From the NCBI RefSeq assembly GCF_017876315.1, contig NZ_JAGINU010000001.1, forward strand, positions 5,828,001 through 5,892,000: DNA of 64,000 bases, in the 5' to 3' direction. Origin of the DNA: Pseudonocardia parietis (GTDB lineage Bacteria; Actinomycetota; Actinomycetes; Mycobacteriales; Pseudonocardiaceae). The notes under the pieces are model-generated. The model made no database searches and was not told the DNA's origin. It was given only the letters and a program-made list of their open reading frames with translations. Shown piece after piece: positions 17,453 through 26,573 of this stretch. The position numbers and the translations under genes were made by a program. Numbering within the stretch: the first letter of the stretch is position 1; every line of letters begins with the position of its first letter.

Positions 17453-17485
17453 GCCGCCGCGCACCCGTCCCGGGTGCGCGGCGGC
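17453..17485 (-). terminator. Terminator of the acyl-CoA dehydrogenase operon
   Basis: A perfect 15-bp inverted repeat (arm GCCGCCGCGCACCCG, 3-base loop) begins 24 bases beyond the acyl-CoA dehydrogenase stop on the minus strand. It separates that operon from the promoter of the Baeyer-Villiger operon, which follows on the same strand. Confidence 0.7.
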
Positions 17486-17509
17486 TTCGGGCGGGGCCCG
17501 GGCCGATGG

Positions 17510-18790
17510 CTACGGCGCACCCAGCAGGGCGCGGCGCGCCGCGTCCCGCCGGGTCGGGATGTGCGCGGTCGGCCACAGCCCCTCGGCGGGCCGGTGGTCG
17601 CGCAGCAGCTGCTTCGCGACGGTCACCTGGTGGACCTCCGTCGGGCCGTCCGCGAGCGCGAGCGACTGCGCGGTGAGGATCATGCTCATGAACGGCATCT
17701 CGTCGGTCACGCCCAGGGCTCCATGCACCTGCACCGCCCGCTGGGCGACGTCGTGCAGGACCTTGGGCGTCAGCACCTTGATCGCGGCGATGTCCTTGCG
17801 GACCTTCTGGTAGTCGTCGTACCGCTCGATCTTCCAGGCCGTGTTCATCACGAGCAGCCGGAACTGCTGGACCTGCAGGTAGGACTCGGCCAGGTGCAGC
17901 TGCACCGCCTGCATGTCCGCGAGCACCCGACCGCGGGTGCGCCGCGACAGCGCCCGCTCGGCCATCATGTCCAGCGCCTGCTGGGCCAGCCCGACCGTGC
18001 GCATCGCGTGGTGCACCCGGCCGCCGCCGAGCCGGGTCTGCGCGACCCCGAACGCGTCGCCCTCCTCGCCGAGCAGCGCGTCGGCCGGCACCCGGACGTC
18101 CCGGTACTCGATCAGCGCGTGCGAGCCCTCGCCCTCCGGGTCGCCGAAGAGCGCGGCGTTACGGACGATGTCGATGCCGGGGGTGTCCGCCGGCACGAGG
18201 AACATCGACATCCGGTTGCGCACGCCCGCCTCGGGGTTCGTGACCGCCATGACGATCAAGAACTCGGCCCAGCGCGCGTTGGAGGAGAAGAACTTCGCCC
18301 CGTTGATCACCCAGTCCTCGCCGTCGCGTTCGGCGCGGGTGGTGAACTCGCCGGGGTCCGCGCCCGCGTGCGGCTCGGTCATCGAGAAGCACGAGACGAT
18401 GTCCCCCTCGAGCAGCGGCTCGAGGTAGCGCGCCTTCTGCTCGGGCGTCCCGTAGTGGGCGATGATCTCGGCGTTGCCCGTGTCCGGGGCCTGGGTGCCG
18501 AAGATCCGCGGCGCCCAGTGCGAGCGGCCGAGCACCTCGTTCAGCAGCGCCAGCTTGATCTGCCCGTAGCCCTCGCCGCCCAGCTCGGGGCCGAGGTGGC
18601 AGGCCCAGAGGCCCTGCCGGCGGACCTCCTTCTTCATCGGGTCGATGATCGCGCGCTGCTCGGGGAGCATCGGCTTGTACACGTCGTGCGGCCAGAGCAG
18701 GTCGAGCTGCGACACCTTCGTGTCGACGAACTCGGCGGCCCAGTCGAGCTTGGCCTGGTAGTCGGGGTCGGTGCTGAAGTCCCACGCCAT
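17510..18790 (-). CDS. Acyl-CoA dehydrogenase
   Basis: 426-residue single-domain flavoprotein catalysing alpha,beta-desaturation of an acyl-CoA with electrons passed to ETF. FAD/substrate segments are SMTEPHAGADPGEFTT and INGAKFFSSNARWAEF. The final QRAVQVHGALGVTDEMPF and DGPTEVHQVTVAKQLL match the long-branched or medium-chain group found in actinobacterial catabolic clusters. The ATG is preceded by GAGGAGGAG. It is last of a three-gene minus-strand operon with the SDR (80-base gap) and APH-like gene. The trio APH-like/SDR/acyl-CoA dehydrogenase recalls the domain content of animal ACAD10/11, which combine an APH-like domain with a dehydrogenase. Confidence 0.92.
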   Translation of the reverse strand: MAWDFSTDPDYQAKLDWAAEFVDTKVSQLDLLWPHDVYKPMLPEQRAIIDPMKKEVRRQGLWACHLGPELGGEGYGQIKLALLNEVLGRSHWAPRIFGTQAPDTGNAEIIAHYGTPEQKARYLEPLLEGDIVSCFSMTEPHAGADPGEFTTRAERDGEDWVINGAKFFSSNARWAEFLIVMAVTNPEAGVRNRMSMFLVPADTPGIDIVRNAALFGDPEGEGSHALIEYRDVRVPADALLGEEGDAFGVAQTRLGGGRVHHAMRTVGLAQQALDMMAERALSRRTRGRVLADMQAVQLHLAESYLQVQQFRLLVMNTAWKIERYDDYQKVRKDIAAIKVLTPKVLHDVAQRAVQVHGALGVTDEMPFMSMILTAQSLALADGPTEVHQVTVAKQLLRDHRPAEGLWPTAHIPTRRDAARRALLGAP

Positions 18791-18870
18791 CGCGGGCTCC
18801 TCCTCGGACGTCGTCGGTACAGGGGCGGGGCCCGATCACGGGATGCCCGGGCTCACGGGACGGGCCGGGC

Positions 18871-19632
18871 TCACGGGATGCCGCCGTCGACCCGCAGCGT
18901 CGCGCCGGTCGTGTAGCTCGACGCGTCGGAGGCCAGGTACAGCGCGGCCCCGACGATCTCCGGGGGCTGCGCGGTGCGCTGCAGGGCGTGCGCCTTGGAC
19001 GACTCGGCGACGGCGTCGAGGTCCCAGTGCTTGCTGACGTCGGTGAAGAACGGGCCGGACATCAGCGTGTTCACCCGGACCGTCGGGCCCAGGGTCTGCG
19101 CGAACCCGTCGGTCAGCGAGTTCAGTCCTGCCTTCGCCGCCGCGTACGGGATGATCCACTCGGACGACCGGATCGAGCCGGTCGAGCTGACGTTGATGAT
19201 GGAGCCGCGTCCCGCGGCGACCATCCGCTCCCCCACCAGCGCGCTGAGCCGGAAGGGGCCCTTCAGGTTCAGGTTGAGAACGGAGTCGAAGAGCTTCTCG
19301 CTGACGTCGGTCAGAGTGTCGTAGGTCGGCGACATCCCAGCGTTGTTGATCAGGACGTCGACCTTGCCGAAGCGGTCGTACGCGGCGTCGACGAGGCCGG
19401 GGATCTGGTCCCAGCGGCCGACGTGCACGCCGTACGGCAGGGCGGCCCGGCCGGTGGTCTCCTCGACCTCCTTCGCGAGCGTCGCGCACGTCTCGTAGTT
19501 CCGGCTCGCGATGACGACGTCCGCGCCGCATCTCGCGGCGGCCAGCACCATCTCCCGGCCCAGTCCCCGGCTGCCCCCGGTGACCAGGACGACCCGGTCG
19601 GTGAGGTCGAACAGCTCGTCGGCGTACCCCAT
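18871..19632 (-). CDS. Short-chain dehydrogenase/reductase
   Basis: 253-residue classical SDR, an NAD(P)-dependent alcohol/ketone oxidoreductase. It has TGGSRGLGREM near residue 18, NNAG, the catalytic serine in INVSSTGS, the Y-x3-K pair in PYAAAKAG, and the C-terminal GATLRVDGG. ATG start 2 bases after the APH-like stop shows translational coupling. With an acyl-CoA dehydrogenase downstream, a beta-hydroxyacyl-CoA or cyclic alcohol is a reasonable substrate, but this is inference. Confidence 0.9.
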   Translation of the reverse strand: MGYADELFDLTDRVVLVTGGSRGLGREMVLAAARCGADVVIASRNYETCATLAKEVEETTGRAALPYGVHVGRWDQIPGLVDAAYDRFGKVDVLINNAGMSPTYDTLTDVSEKLFDSVLNLNLKGPFRLSALVGERMVAAGRGSIINVSSTGSIRSSEWIIPYAAAKAGLNSLTDGFAQTLGPTVRVNTLMSGPFFTDVSKHWDLDAVAESSKAHALQRTAQPPEIVGAALYLASDASSYTTGATLRVDGGIP

Positions 19633-19634
19633 GC

Positions 19635-20696
19635 TCAGTTCCCCTTCCCCGGCAGCGACCGCGCGAGATCGGCCGCGGTGCCGATCAGCTGCAGGACCAT
19701 CGGCCCGAAGGCCTCGACCTTCGGATCGACCGGCTCGCCGTGCACGAACGCGGCGTAGCTCTTCTCCAGCACGACGCCGAGCTTCCAGTTCGCGAGAACC
19801 AGGTAATAGTCGATGTCCGCGGTGGACCGGCCGCTCACCCGCTCGTAGTGCGCGAGCAGCTCGGCGCGCTTCGGCATCCCGCCGAGGTCGATGTAGCTGA
19901 GCGCGTCGGGCTCGGGGTCCTCCCCCACCCAGCCGAGGAGCGCCCAGCCGAGGTCCAGCAGGGGGTCCCCGATCGTGGTCATCTCCCAGTCGATGATCGC
20001 CGCCAGCCGGCCCGGGGCGCCGTGGGAGTACATGACGTTGGCGAACTGGTAGTCCCCGTGCATGATCCCGGGCTCCCAGTGGACGGGCCGATTGCGGCGC
20101 AGCCACTCCGCGGCCTCGTCGAGGCCGGGGAGCTCGCGGAACCGGTAGGCGCCGAGGAACGCGAGCCAGCGGTCGACCTGCCGCTCGTGGAAGTTCTCCG
20201 GGCGCCCGAAGCCCTCCAGGCCGCGGGCCCGCCAGTCCACCCTCGACAGCTTCGCGATGCCGTCGACCAGCTCGAACGCCAGCCCGCGGCGGGCCTCGAC
20301 GTCGACGTCGAACGGGGCGGGCCAGCTGCGGGAGTCCGCCGGGCACCAGCCGTCGACCGCCGCCATGACGTAGAACGGCATACCGAGGACGTCCCCCGTC
20401 TCGTCGCCACCGGCCAGCTCGGCGTGCGGGACGTCGGTCCCCTTCAGCGCGCGCACGAGGCGCAGCTCGCGGCGCAGGCCGTCGACCCGGGATGCGGCCG
20501 CGGACGGCGGCGGCATCCGCAGCACCGTCCGCACCCCGCCCCGGTCCAGTGCGTAGAGCTCGTTCTGCGAGCCGCCGGACAGCCGGTCCAGCGCCGGCCG
20601 CTCACCCTCGCCCGCCAGGCCCTCGGCGTCCATCCAGCGGGCGAGCGCGTCGACGTCCAGGCCGGCGCCGGCCGCGGTTCCCGTCCCCGCGCTCAC
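19635..20696 (-). CDS. APH-fold phosphotransferase-family protein
   Basis: 353-residue protein of the aminoglycoside phosphotransferase/ACAD10-11 N-domain family. The kinase-like catalytic loop is GIMHGDYQFANVM and the metal-binding motif follows as AAIIDWEMTTIGDPLLDLGW. An N-terminal SGGSQNELYAL segment takes the position of the nucleotide-binding loop. In actinobacteria such proteins accompany fatty-acid or sterol genes and are not antibiotic-resistance enzymes; the animal homologues phosphorylate hydroxyacyl-CoA as a prelude to dehydration. The same role is plausible here because an SDR and an acyl-CoA dehydrogenase follow. GTG start, first in the operon. Confidence 0.85.
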   Translation of the reverse strand: MSAGTGTAAGAGLDVDALARWMDAEGLAGEGERPALDRLSGGSQNELYALDRGGVRTVLRMPPPSAAASRVDGLRRELRLVRALKGTDVPHAELAGGDETGDVLGMPFYVMAAVDGWCPADSRSWPAPFDVDVEARRGLAFELVDGIAKLSRVDWRARGLEGFGRPENFHERQVDRWLAFLGAYRFRELPGLDEAAEWLRRNRPVHWEPGIMHGDYQFANVMYSHGAPGRLAAIIDWEMTTIGDPLLDLGWALLGWVGEDPEPDALSYIDLGGMPKRAELLAHYERVSGRSTADIDYYLVLANWKLGVVLEKSYAAFVHGEPVDPKVEAFGPMVLQLIGTAADLARSLPGKGN

Positions 20697-20789
20697 GCCC
20701 CGGCTCCTCGTCCGCGCAGCCGGCGGCCCCTCGTGTTCCCGGACTTCTCCGACATCTTCGTCCCTCCGTCGCCCGCGTCGTGCCGTATC

Positions 20790-20808
20790 GTGGACACATC
20801 GTCAGAAT
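20790..20808. promoter_or_regulatory. Recurrent element GTGGAC-N5-GTCAGAAT
   Basis: A match to the [G/A]TG[G/C]AC-N5-GTCAGA pattern in the 147-base divergent gap between the APH-like gene (minus) and the TetR gene (plus). It lies 35 bases before the TetR start, the usual place for an autoregulatory operator. Confidence 0.5.
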
Positions 20809-20843
20809 AGCGTTTCGCTCAGGATAGAACTAGATTCTGGGCC

Positions 20844-21530
20844 ATGACCACCCCTCGTCCCGCATCCGTCCCCCGCGCCGGGAAGACTGACGACGTGGAA
20901 TGGCAGGAGGTGCCCGGCTCCGTCCGGGCGGCGGTGGACAGGGCGCTGTCGCGGCACCAGCGCGACGCCCTCGGCGAGGTCGAGCAGATCCTGGACGCCG
21001 CGTTGCGGGTGGCCGAGCGGGTGTCCCCCGCCGAGCCCAAGGTCGCCGACATCGTCGCCGAGGCCGGGACCTCGAACCAGACGTTCTATCGCTACTTCGC
21101 CGGGAAGCCGGACCTGCTACTCGCCGTCGTGGAGCGGGGCCTGGTGCGGGTCAGCACGTATCTCGAGCACCAGATGGCGAAGCACACCGATCCGGTCGAG
21201 CAGCTGGTCGCGTGGGTCGAGGGCCTGCTCACCCAGCTCGTCCGGCCCGAGGCCGCGAGGCAGGGCGCCGCCGTCATGCAGCAGATGACGACCAACGGGC
21301 GCATGCGCGAGCCCGCCGGGCTCACCCTCCTCGACCGGATCGGCGCCCTGCTCGTCGCACCGCTCACCGCCCTCGGCCGGCCCGAGCCCACCCGCGACGC
21401 CCAGGTGTTGCAGGAGACCCTGATGGGGGTCCTGCAACGGCACGTCGTGAACGGCACGACGCCGGACGCCGCCGAGCGGGCGCACCTGGTCGGCTTCTGC
21501 GTGCGGGCGGTCGGAGCCGACGGACGTTGA
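20844..21530 (+). CDS. TetR/AcrR-family transcriptional regulator
   Basis: 228-residue regulator. The DNA-binding helix-turn-helix lies near residues 55-95 (VADIVAEAGTSNQTFYRYFAGKPDLLLAVV), unusually far in because of a 25-residue N-terminal extension rich in Pro and charged residues. A GTG at 20895 could be the true start and would give a more standard length. The C-terminal ligand-binding domain is alpha-helical. It stands between two catabolic operons and carries a GTCAGA element directly upstream, so it is the best local candidate for controlling the set of genes preceded by that element. Ligand unknown; acyl-CoA is common for such neighbours. Confidence 0.88.
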   Translation: MTTPRPASVPRAGKTDDVEWQEVPGSVRAAVDRALSRHQRDALGEVEQILDAALRVAERVSPAEPKVADIVAEAGTSNQTFYRYFAGKPDLLLAVVERGLVRVSTYLEHQMAKHTDPVEQLVAWVEGLLTQLVRPEAARQGAAVMQQMTTNGRMREPAGLTLLDRIGALLVAPLTALGRPEPTRDAQVLQETLMGVLQRHVVNGTTPDAAERAHLVGFCVRAVGADGR

Positions 21531-21607
21531 CCGGAGACCGTCCGCCGAATTAAGTTCCGCCCTGTGGAGAACGTCGTTCCAAACCGGCCCCCTGCGGGTG
21601 ACACTCG

Positions 21608-22600
21608 ATGATCGCGGTGCGGTGCACCCGTCACGGCCCGCCTGAGGACCTGATCCTTCAGGAGCTGCCGGACCCGGCGCCGGGACCGGACGACGTGGTC
21701 GTCATCGTGCACGCCGCGGCCGTCAACTTCACCGATCTGCTCTTCGTGGCGGACGGCTACCAGGTCAGCCTGCCGGCGCCGTTCACGCCCGGGAGCGAGT
21801 TCGCCGGGGTGGTCGCCGAGGTGGGCGAGCGGGTCACCCGGGTCGCGGTGGGTGACCGGGTGGCGGGGCAGGGCATGGCGGGCGCGTTCGCCGAGCGGAT
21901 CCGACGGCCGGCGGACTCGGTGACGCCGCTGGCACCCGACGCCGACCTGGTCGCCGCCGCCGCGAGCGGCGTCACCTTCGCGACGGCCTACTCCGCGCTG
22001 CGGTCGGTCGCCGACGTGCGGCCGGGCGAGTGGGTGACGGTCACCGGCGCCGCCGGCGGCGTGGGCTCGGCCGCCGTCGTGCTGGGCAAGGAGCTCGGCG
22101 CGCGGGTCCTGGCCGTCGTCTCGAGCCCGGCGAAGGCCGAGTTCTGCACGGCGCTCGGCGCGGACGCCGTCCTGGACCTCTCCCGGACCGAGGACGTGCG
22201 GGCCCGCGTCCGCGAGCTGTGCGGCGGCCCGGACGTGGTGCTGGACCAGGTGGGCGGCGAGCTCGCGGAGGTGCTCCTGCGCGCGACGCGCCGCCGGGGC
22301 CGGTTCGTGACCGTCGGCTTCGCCTCGGGGGTCATCCCGCGGATCCCGCTCAACCTCGTGCTGCTCAAGGACGTCACGGTGAAGGGGTTCGAGATCCGCG
22401 GGTTCACCGAGCACGAGCCCGAGGCCGCCGCCCGGGACGCAGTGGAGCTCGAGGCATTGCGCGACAAGGGCATCGGCGCTGCCGTCTCCGCACGGTTCCC
22501 GCTCGAGCGGGTGACCGAGGCGCTGCGGACGGTCGCGGACCGCACCGCCACCGGCAAGGTCGTCCTCACGACCGCGGCGGGGCGGGCCGGCGCGCCGTGA
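21608..22600 (+). CDS. Zinc-independent quinone oxidoreductase (MDR superfamily)
   Basis: 330-residue NADPH:quinone oxidoreductase-like protein. It has the GroES-like N-terminal domain with PGSEFAGVVAEVGERV, no zinc-ligand cysteines, and the cofactor motif GAAGGVGSAAVVLGKELGARV, followed by a VLDQVGGE segment. Proteins of this family reduce quinones or the double bond of enoyl compounds. Its GTGA overlap with the following SDR (22597-22600) marks an operon. Position after the TetR gene suggests local control. Confidence 0.9.
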   Translation: MIAVRCTRHGPPEDLILQELPDPAPGPDDVVVIVHAAAVNFTDLLFVADGYQVSLPAPFTPGSEFAGVVAEVGERVTRVAVGDRVAGQGMAGAFAERIRRPADSVTPLAPDADLVAAAASGVTFATAYSALRSVADVRPGEWVTVTGAAGGVGSAAVVLGKELGARVLAVVSSPAKAEFCTALGADAVLDLSRTEDVRARVRELCGGPDVVLDQVGGELAEVLLRATRRRGRFVTVGFASGVIPRIPLNLVLLKDVTVKGFEIRGFTEHEPEAAARDAVELEALRDKGIGAAVSARFPLERVTEALRTVADRTATGKVVLTTAAGRAGAP

Positions 22601-23370
22601 CCGGCCTGTTCGACCTCGGCGGGCGGGTCGCCCTGGTGACCGGCGCCAGCCGCGGCATCGGCCGGGAGTCCGCGCTGCAGCTCGCGGCGCACGGGGCGGC
22701 GGTCGCGGTCAGCGGCAACGAGCCGGAGGGGTGCGAGGCGGTCGCCGCGGAGATCCGCGCGGCCGGGGGCCGGGCCGTTGCGCTGCCGTGCGACGTGGAG
22801 GTCCCTGAGGAGATCGACGCCGTGGTCCCGGCCGCCCTCGCGGCCCTGGGCCGGCTCGACGTACTGGTGTCCAACGTCGGGCTGACCGCGCCGCCCGGCC
22901 CGCTCACCGAGGTCGACGACGAGACCTACGAGAGGATCATGACGGTCAACCTGCGCAGCGGGCTGCGGCTCGCCGCCCACGCCCTCCCCCACCTCGCCGA
23001 CGGCGGCGCCGGCAGCGTGGTGCTCACCGCCAGCATCGCCGCGCTGCGCGGCAGCAGCATGGTCGGCCTCTACTCGATGACGAAGGCGGCGCTGGTGGCG
23101 ATGGCCCGCAACCTGGCCGTGGAGTGGGGGCCGCGCGGGGTCCGGGTGAACGCGGTCGCGCCGGGGCTGATCGCCACGGACATGACCCGGCCCGTCGTGT
23201 CCGATCCCGAGCGGGCGGGGCGCCGGATCGCCGGCACGCCGCTGCGCCGGGTCGGGACACCGGCCGACGTCGCGGGCGCGGTCGTCTACCTCGCCGCCCC
23301 CGCGAGCGCGTTCGTCACCGGGCACGTCCTGGTGGTCGACGGCGGGACGACGATCACGGACGGGACGTGA
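22597..23370 (+). CDS. Short-chain dehydrogenase/reductase
   Basis: 257-residue classical SDR with TGASRGIGRES, a VSNVGLT segment in place of the usual NNAG, catalytic serine in LTASIAAL, Y-x3-K in LYSMTKAAL and the C-terminal VTGHVLVVDGG. The GTG start lies inside the stop of the preceding gene, and its own stop overlaps the next start in the same way (GTGA at 23367-23370). Such tight packing implies equal expression with the quinone oxidoreductase and luciferase-like enzyme. Substrate unknown. Confidence 0.9.
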   Translation: MTGLFDLGGRVALVTGASRGIGRESALQLAAHGAAVAVSGNEPEGCEAVAAEIRAAGGRAVALPCDVEVPEEIDAVVPAALAALGRLDVLVSNVGLTAPPGPLTEVDDETYERIMTVNLRSGLRLAAHALPHLADGGAGSVVLTASIAALRGSSMVGLYSMTKAALVAMARNLAVEWGPRGVRVNAVAPGLIATDMTRPVVSDPERAGRRIAGTPLRRVGTPADVAGAVVYLAAPASAFVTGHVLVVDGGTTITDGT

Positions 23371-24284
23371 AGTTCACCGCCGAGTACCCGATCGAGCGCG
23401 GGGCCGGCTACTCCGCGGAGCTCGTGGAGCCGGGAACCGTGGGCGCGTTCGGGCGCACCGCCGAGGAGGCGGGGTTCGACGCCGTCTCGTTCAGCGAGCA
23501 TCCGGCGCCCTCGCGGAAGTGGCACGAGGCCGGCGGGCACGACACGTTCGACCCGCTCGCCGCGCTCGCCTTCTGCGCCGCGGTGACCACCCGGATCCGG
23601 CTGATGACCCACCTGCTCGTCCTGCCTTACCACAACCCGCCCCAGCTGGCGAAGACGCTGGCGACGGTGGACGTGCTCTCCGGCGGGCGGCTGACACTGG
23701 GTGCCGGGACCGGCTACCTGCGGTCCGAGTTCGCCGCCGTCGGCGCCGACTTCGCGCGACGCAACGCCCTGTTCGACGAGGCGGTCGCCGCGCTCCACGC
23801 CGCCTGGGGCGGGGAGCCGTACCACGTCGAGGGAGCCTCGTTCCTCGCCGTCGACCAGGTCCTCCGGCCGCGCCCGGTCCAGCAGCCCGGGCCGCCGCTC
23901 TGGCTCGGCGGCAACAGCCCGCTGACCCGGCGGCGGGTCGTCCGGTACGGCCACGGCTGGTCACCGCTCCTCACCGTCGGCCGCGCCGCCGCCTCGCTCC
24001 GGACGTCGTCGATCGACTCGCTCGCCCAGCTCGCCGACGCCGTCGACGGTCTCCACGCAGCCTTCAGGGCGGCGGGCCGCGACCCCGCGGTCCTGGACGT
24101 GCAGGTGGAGGCCCCCACAGTGGCCGACGCGGCGCTGGACGTCGACGCGCACCTGGACGAGCTGGACCGCTATGCGGAGGCGGGCGTCACGTCCGTCCTC
24201 GTCCACACATCTGCCGAGAGTGGCGCCGCCGCTCTCGACGCCCTGCGTCACTACGGGGCGCAGGTGATCGCGGCGCGCCGGTGA
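23367..24284 (+). CDS. LLM-class (luciferase-like) F420-dependent oxidoreductase
   Basis: 305-residue TIM-barrel oxidoreductase of the bacterial-luciferase superfamily, actinobacterial F420-dependent subgroup. Landmarks are the SEHPAP segment near the N terminus, IRLMTHLLVLPYHNP, and LSGGRLTLGAGTGYLRSEFAAVG with the family's glycine-rich cofactor loop, followed by RPRPVQQPGPPLWLGGNSPLTRRR. The GTG start overlaps the SDR stop. Flavin (FMN) use cannot be excluded by sequence. Likely role: hydride transfer to an unsaturated catabolic intermediate. Confidence 0.87.
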   Translation: MKFTAEYPIERGAGYSAELVEPGTVGAFGRTAEEAGFDAVSFSEHPAPSRKWHEAGGHDTFDPLAALAFCAAVTTRIRLMTHLLVLPYHNPPQLAKTLATVDVLSGGRLTLGAGTGYLRSEFAAVGADFARRNALFDEAVAALHAAWGGEPYHVEGASFLAVDQVLRPRPVQQPGPPLWLGGNSPLTRRRVVRYGHGWSPLLTVGRAAASLRTSSIDSLAQLADAVDGLHAAFRAAGRDPAVLDVQVEAPTVADAALDVDAHLDELDRYAEAGVTSVLVHTSAESGAAALDALRHYGAQVIAARR

Positions 24285-24315
24285 CACCGGCGGCCCACGA
24301 CCGAGGAGACAGCAG

Positions 24316-25095
24316 ATGAGCGAGTCGCTCACGGGCACCCGGGTGCTCGTCACCGGCGGAGCGAGCGGGATCGGCGCGGGCATCGTCCGTGCCTTCACCG
24401 CCGCGGGCGGATCGGTGGTGTCCTGCGACGTTCAGGAGGCGCCGGGCGTCGAGATCGCGGCCAAGGCCACCGCGGACGGCCCCGGGCACGCGGACTTCGT
24501 GCTCTGCGACGTCACGGACAAGTCCTCCGTGGACGCCGCGTTCGACCGCGCCGCCGGGCTCCTCGGCGGGCTCGACGTCCTGGTGCACGCCGCCGGGATC
24601 GCGCCCGGCACGCCCGCAGAGGACATCCCGGTCGAGGAGTGGGAGCGGGTCCTCGCCGTCAACGCGACCGGGACGTTCCTCACCAACCAGGCCGCGTTCC
24701 GGCACCTGCACGAGCGCGGCGGCCGCATCCTCAACTTCGCGTCCGCCGCCGGCGTGCTGGGCCTGCGCAACAAGGCGCACTACGCCGCCAGCAAGGGCGC
24801 GGTCCTCGCGTGGACCCGCACGGTCGCCCAGGAGTGGGGACGTACCGGGATCACCGTCAACGCCATCGCCCCGGCGATCTCGACGCCGATGTACGCGAAG
24901 ACCCGGGCGTCGATGGCGCCCGAGCAGCTCGCCGCGCACGACGCGCAGATCGCGGCGCAGATGCCGATCGACGGGCGGCTCGGCGACGTCGACCGGGACC
25001 TGGTGCCGCTGATGGTCTTCCTGGCCGGCTCCGGGTCCCGTTTCATCACGGGCCAGGTGTTCGCGGTCGACGGCGGGATGCTGATGGTCCGCTGA
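24316..25095 (+). CDS. Short-chain dehydrogenase/reductase
   Basis: 259-residue classical SDR: TGGASGIGAGIVR near the N terminus, HAAGIAPG replacing NNAG, Y-x3-K in HYAASKGAV, and GQVFAVDGGMLM at the C terminus. The ATG is preceded by GAGGAGAC. It is the last of four plus-strand genes and is followed 12 bases later by a very strong hairpin terminator. Its late DRDLVPLMVFLAGSGSRF resembles actinobacterial 3-oxoacyl reductase or alcohol dehydrogenase members; the exact substrate cannot be told. Confidence 0.9.
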   Translation: MSESLTGTRVLVTGGASGIGAGIVRAFTAAGGSVVSCDVQEAPGVEIAAKATADGPGHADFVLCDVTDKSSVDAAFDRAAGLLGGLDVLVHAAGIAPGTPAEDIPVEEWERVLAVNATGTFLTNQAAFRHLHERGGRILNFASAAGVLGLRNKAHYAASKGAVLAWTRTVAQEWGRTGITVNAIAPAISTPMYAKTRASMAPEQLAAHDAQIAAQMPIDGRLGDVDRDLVPLMVFLAGSGSRFITGQVFAVDGGMLMVR

Positions 25096-25107
25096 CGTTC
25101 CTCGCCG

Positions 25108-25164
25108 GATGCACGGACGGCACTCTCGCTCGGTAGGTGTGAGCGAGAGTGCCGTTCGTGCATC
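25108..25164. terminator. Long bidirectional terminator
   Basis: Two 24-base arms (25108-25131 and 25141-25164) pair with one G-T mismatch around a 9-base loop. The arm contains GGCACTCTCGCTC. It occupies most of the 92-base gap between the convergent SDR and MFS genes and is the strongest hairpin noticed in the catabolic part. Confidence 0.85.
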
Positions 25165-25187
25165 CGCCGGGCGGGCCCGGGCCGGGG

Positions 25188-26573
25188 TCAGACCTGCTCC
25201 ACCATGTCCGCCGTGCGGGAGCGGCGCCGGCCCAGGACGAGCGCCGCGACGGCGATCAGCGCCCAGGCGGCGAACGTGCCGAGCGCGATCGCGTGGTAGC
25301 CGAGGGAGGCGAGCACCGCGGCGATCGTGAAGGGCGCGAGGACGTTCGTGAGCCGGCCTGTCGAGAACGCGAAGCTGCTGCCGCGCGCCCGCAGGTCCGT
25401 CGGGAACTCCTCGGCCATGTAGGCGTTGATCAGCGGCGAGGCACCCCCGGAGAAGAAGTAGATGGCGAAGCCGGAGACGATCAGCAGCGCCAGGTTCGTG
25501 ACGAAGCCGAAGCACAGCGCGGCGACGGCCGCGATGAGGGTGAACGCCACCAGGCCCGCTCGGCGCGGCAGCCGGTCCGCGATGAAGATCGCGGCGATGG
25601 AGCCGGCGAGCGAGCCGAGCACGATCAGCGAGGTCAGCGACAGGGCCTCGGCCTGGGTGAACCCGCGGAGCACCAGGATCGTCGGGGTCCACGTGGTGGT
25701 GACCTGCTGGACGGCCGAGTAGCAGATCCACACGATCATCAGCATGACCGTGCTGCGGAGCAGCCTGCCCCGGAACAACGCCGAGGTGGGCAGGCGCCGG
25801 GCCTCCTTCGCGCTCGCGGCCGTGTCCGGCACCTCGGGCTCGGGCAGCGCGCCGGTCTTCGCCGCGGTCTCCTTCTCGATGCTCTCCAGCACGGCCGCGG
25901 CCTCCACCGCGCGGCCCCGGGCGATGAGCCACCGCGGCGACTCCGGGAGGCGCCGGCAGGCGGGGACCGCGAGCAGGCCGAGCAGGCCCACCGCGTAGAC
26001 GATCCGCCAGCCGTGCTCACCCGTCGGCACCACGGCGCGGGCGAGCACCGTGAGCAGGACCGACCCGACGGTGCCGATCGCGACGCCCACGGCCAGGGAC
26101 AGGCCCCGGCGCCGGGCGGGGAACATCTCGCTCAGGTAGACGACGATCCCGATGTAGGTCGCGCCCAGACCGATCCCGGTCAGGAACCGCAGGACCACCA
26201 GCGTCGTGATGTTCGGGGAGAACGCCGCGAGGGCGGAGAAGACCGCCATCGCCGCCATCCCCCAGGAGAGCGTGGAGCGCCGGCCGAACCGGTCGCCGAC
26301 CTGCCCGGCGACCAGCGAGCCCACGAGGAGCCCGAGGTACATCGCCGAGACCGCGAACGCGATCCCGGTGAGGTCGGTGCCGAGGTGCTCCCTCAGCGAC
26401 GCCGCGACCAGGCCGGTCGCGGACTGGTCCCCGATCTCGAAGACGAACGCGACCACGGCCACGAGCAGGACCCTGCGGTGGAACGGGCCGGTCGGCAGCC
26501 GGTCCAGCCGGGCTCCCACCTGGCCGATCGTGAGGGTCCGGGGACCGGACGACGATTCCAGAGATGACGACAT
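25188..26573 (-). CDS. MFS transporter (sugar/aromatic-acid porter type)
   Basis: 461-residue membrane protein with about 12 hydrophobic segments and a central cytoplasmic loop (residues about 215-255, PEPEVPDTAASAKEARR). MFS motif A is visible as GQVGDRFGRRST between helices 2 and 3, and RFLTGIGLGATYIGIVVYLSEMFPARRRG matches the later signature of sugar and aromatic-acid:proton symporters. An R-x3-RGSSF segment occurs after helix 10. Three in-frame ATGs (26585, 26579, 26573) are possible and none has a clear ribosome-binding site; the last is used. It probably imports the substrate of the surrounding catabolic genes. Confidence 0.88.
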   Translation of the reverse strand: MSSSLESSSGPRTLTIGQVGARLDRLPTGPFHRRVLLVAVVAFVFEIGDQSATGLVAASLREHLGTDLTGIAFAVSAMYLGLLVGSLVAGQVGDRFGRRSTLSWGMAAMAVFSALAAFSPNITTLVVLRFLTGIGLGATYIGIVVYLSEMFPARRRGLSLAVGVAIGTVGSVLLTVLARAVVPTGEHGWRIVYAVGLLGLLAVPACRRLPESPRWLIARGRAVEAAAVLESIEKETAAKTGALPEPEVPDTAASAKEARRLPTSALFRGRLLRSTVMLMIVWICYSAVQQVTTTWTPTILVLRGFTQAEALSLTSLIVLGSLAGSIAAIFIADRLPRRAGLVAFTLIAAVAALCFGFVTNLALLIVSGFAIYFFSGGASPLINAYMAEEFPTDLRARGSSFAFSTGRLTNVLAPFTIAAVLASLGYHAIALGTFAAWALIAVAALVLGRRRSRTADMVEQV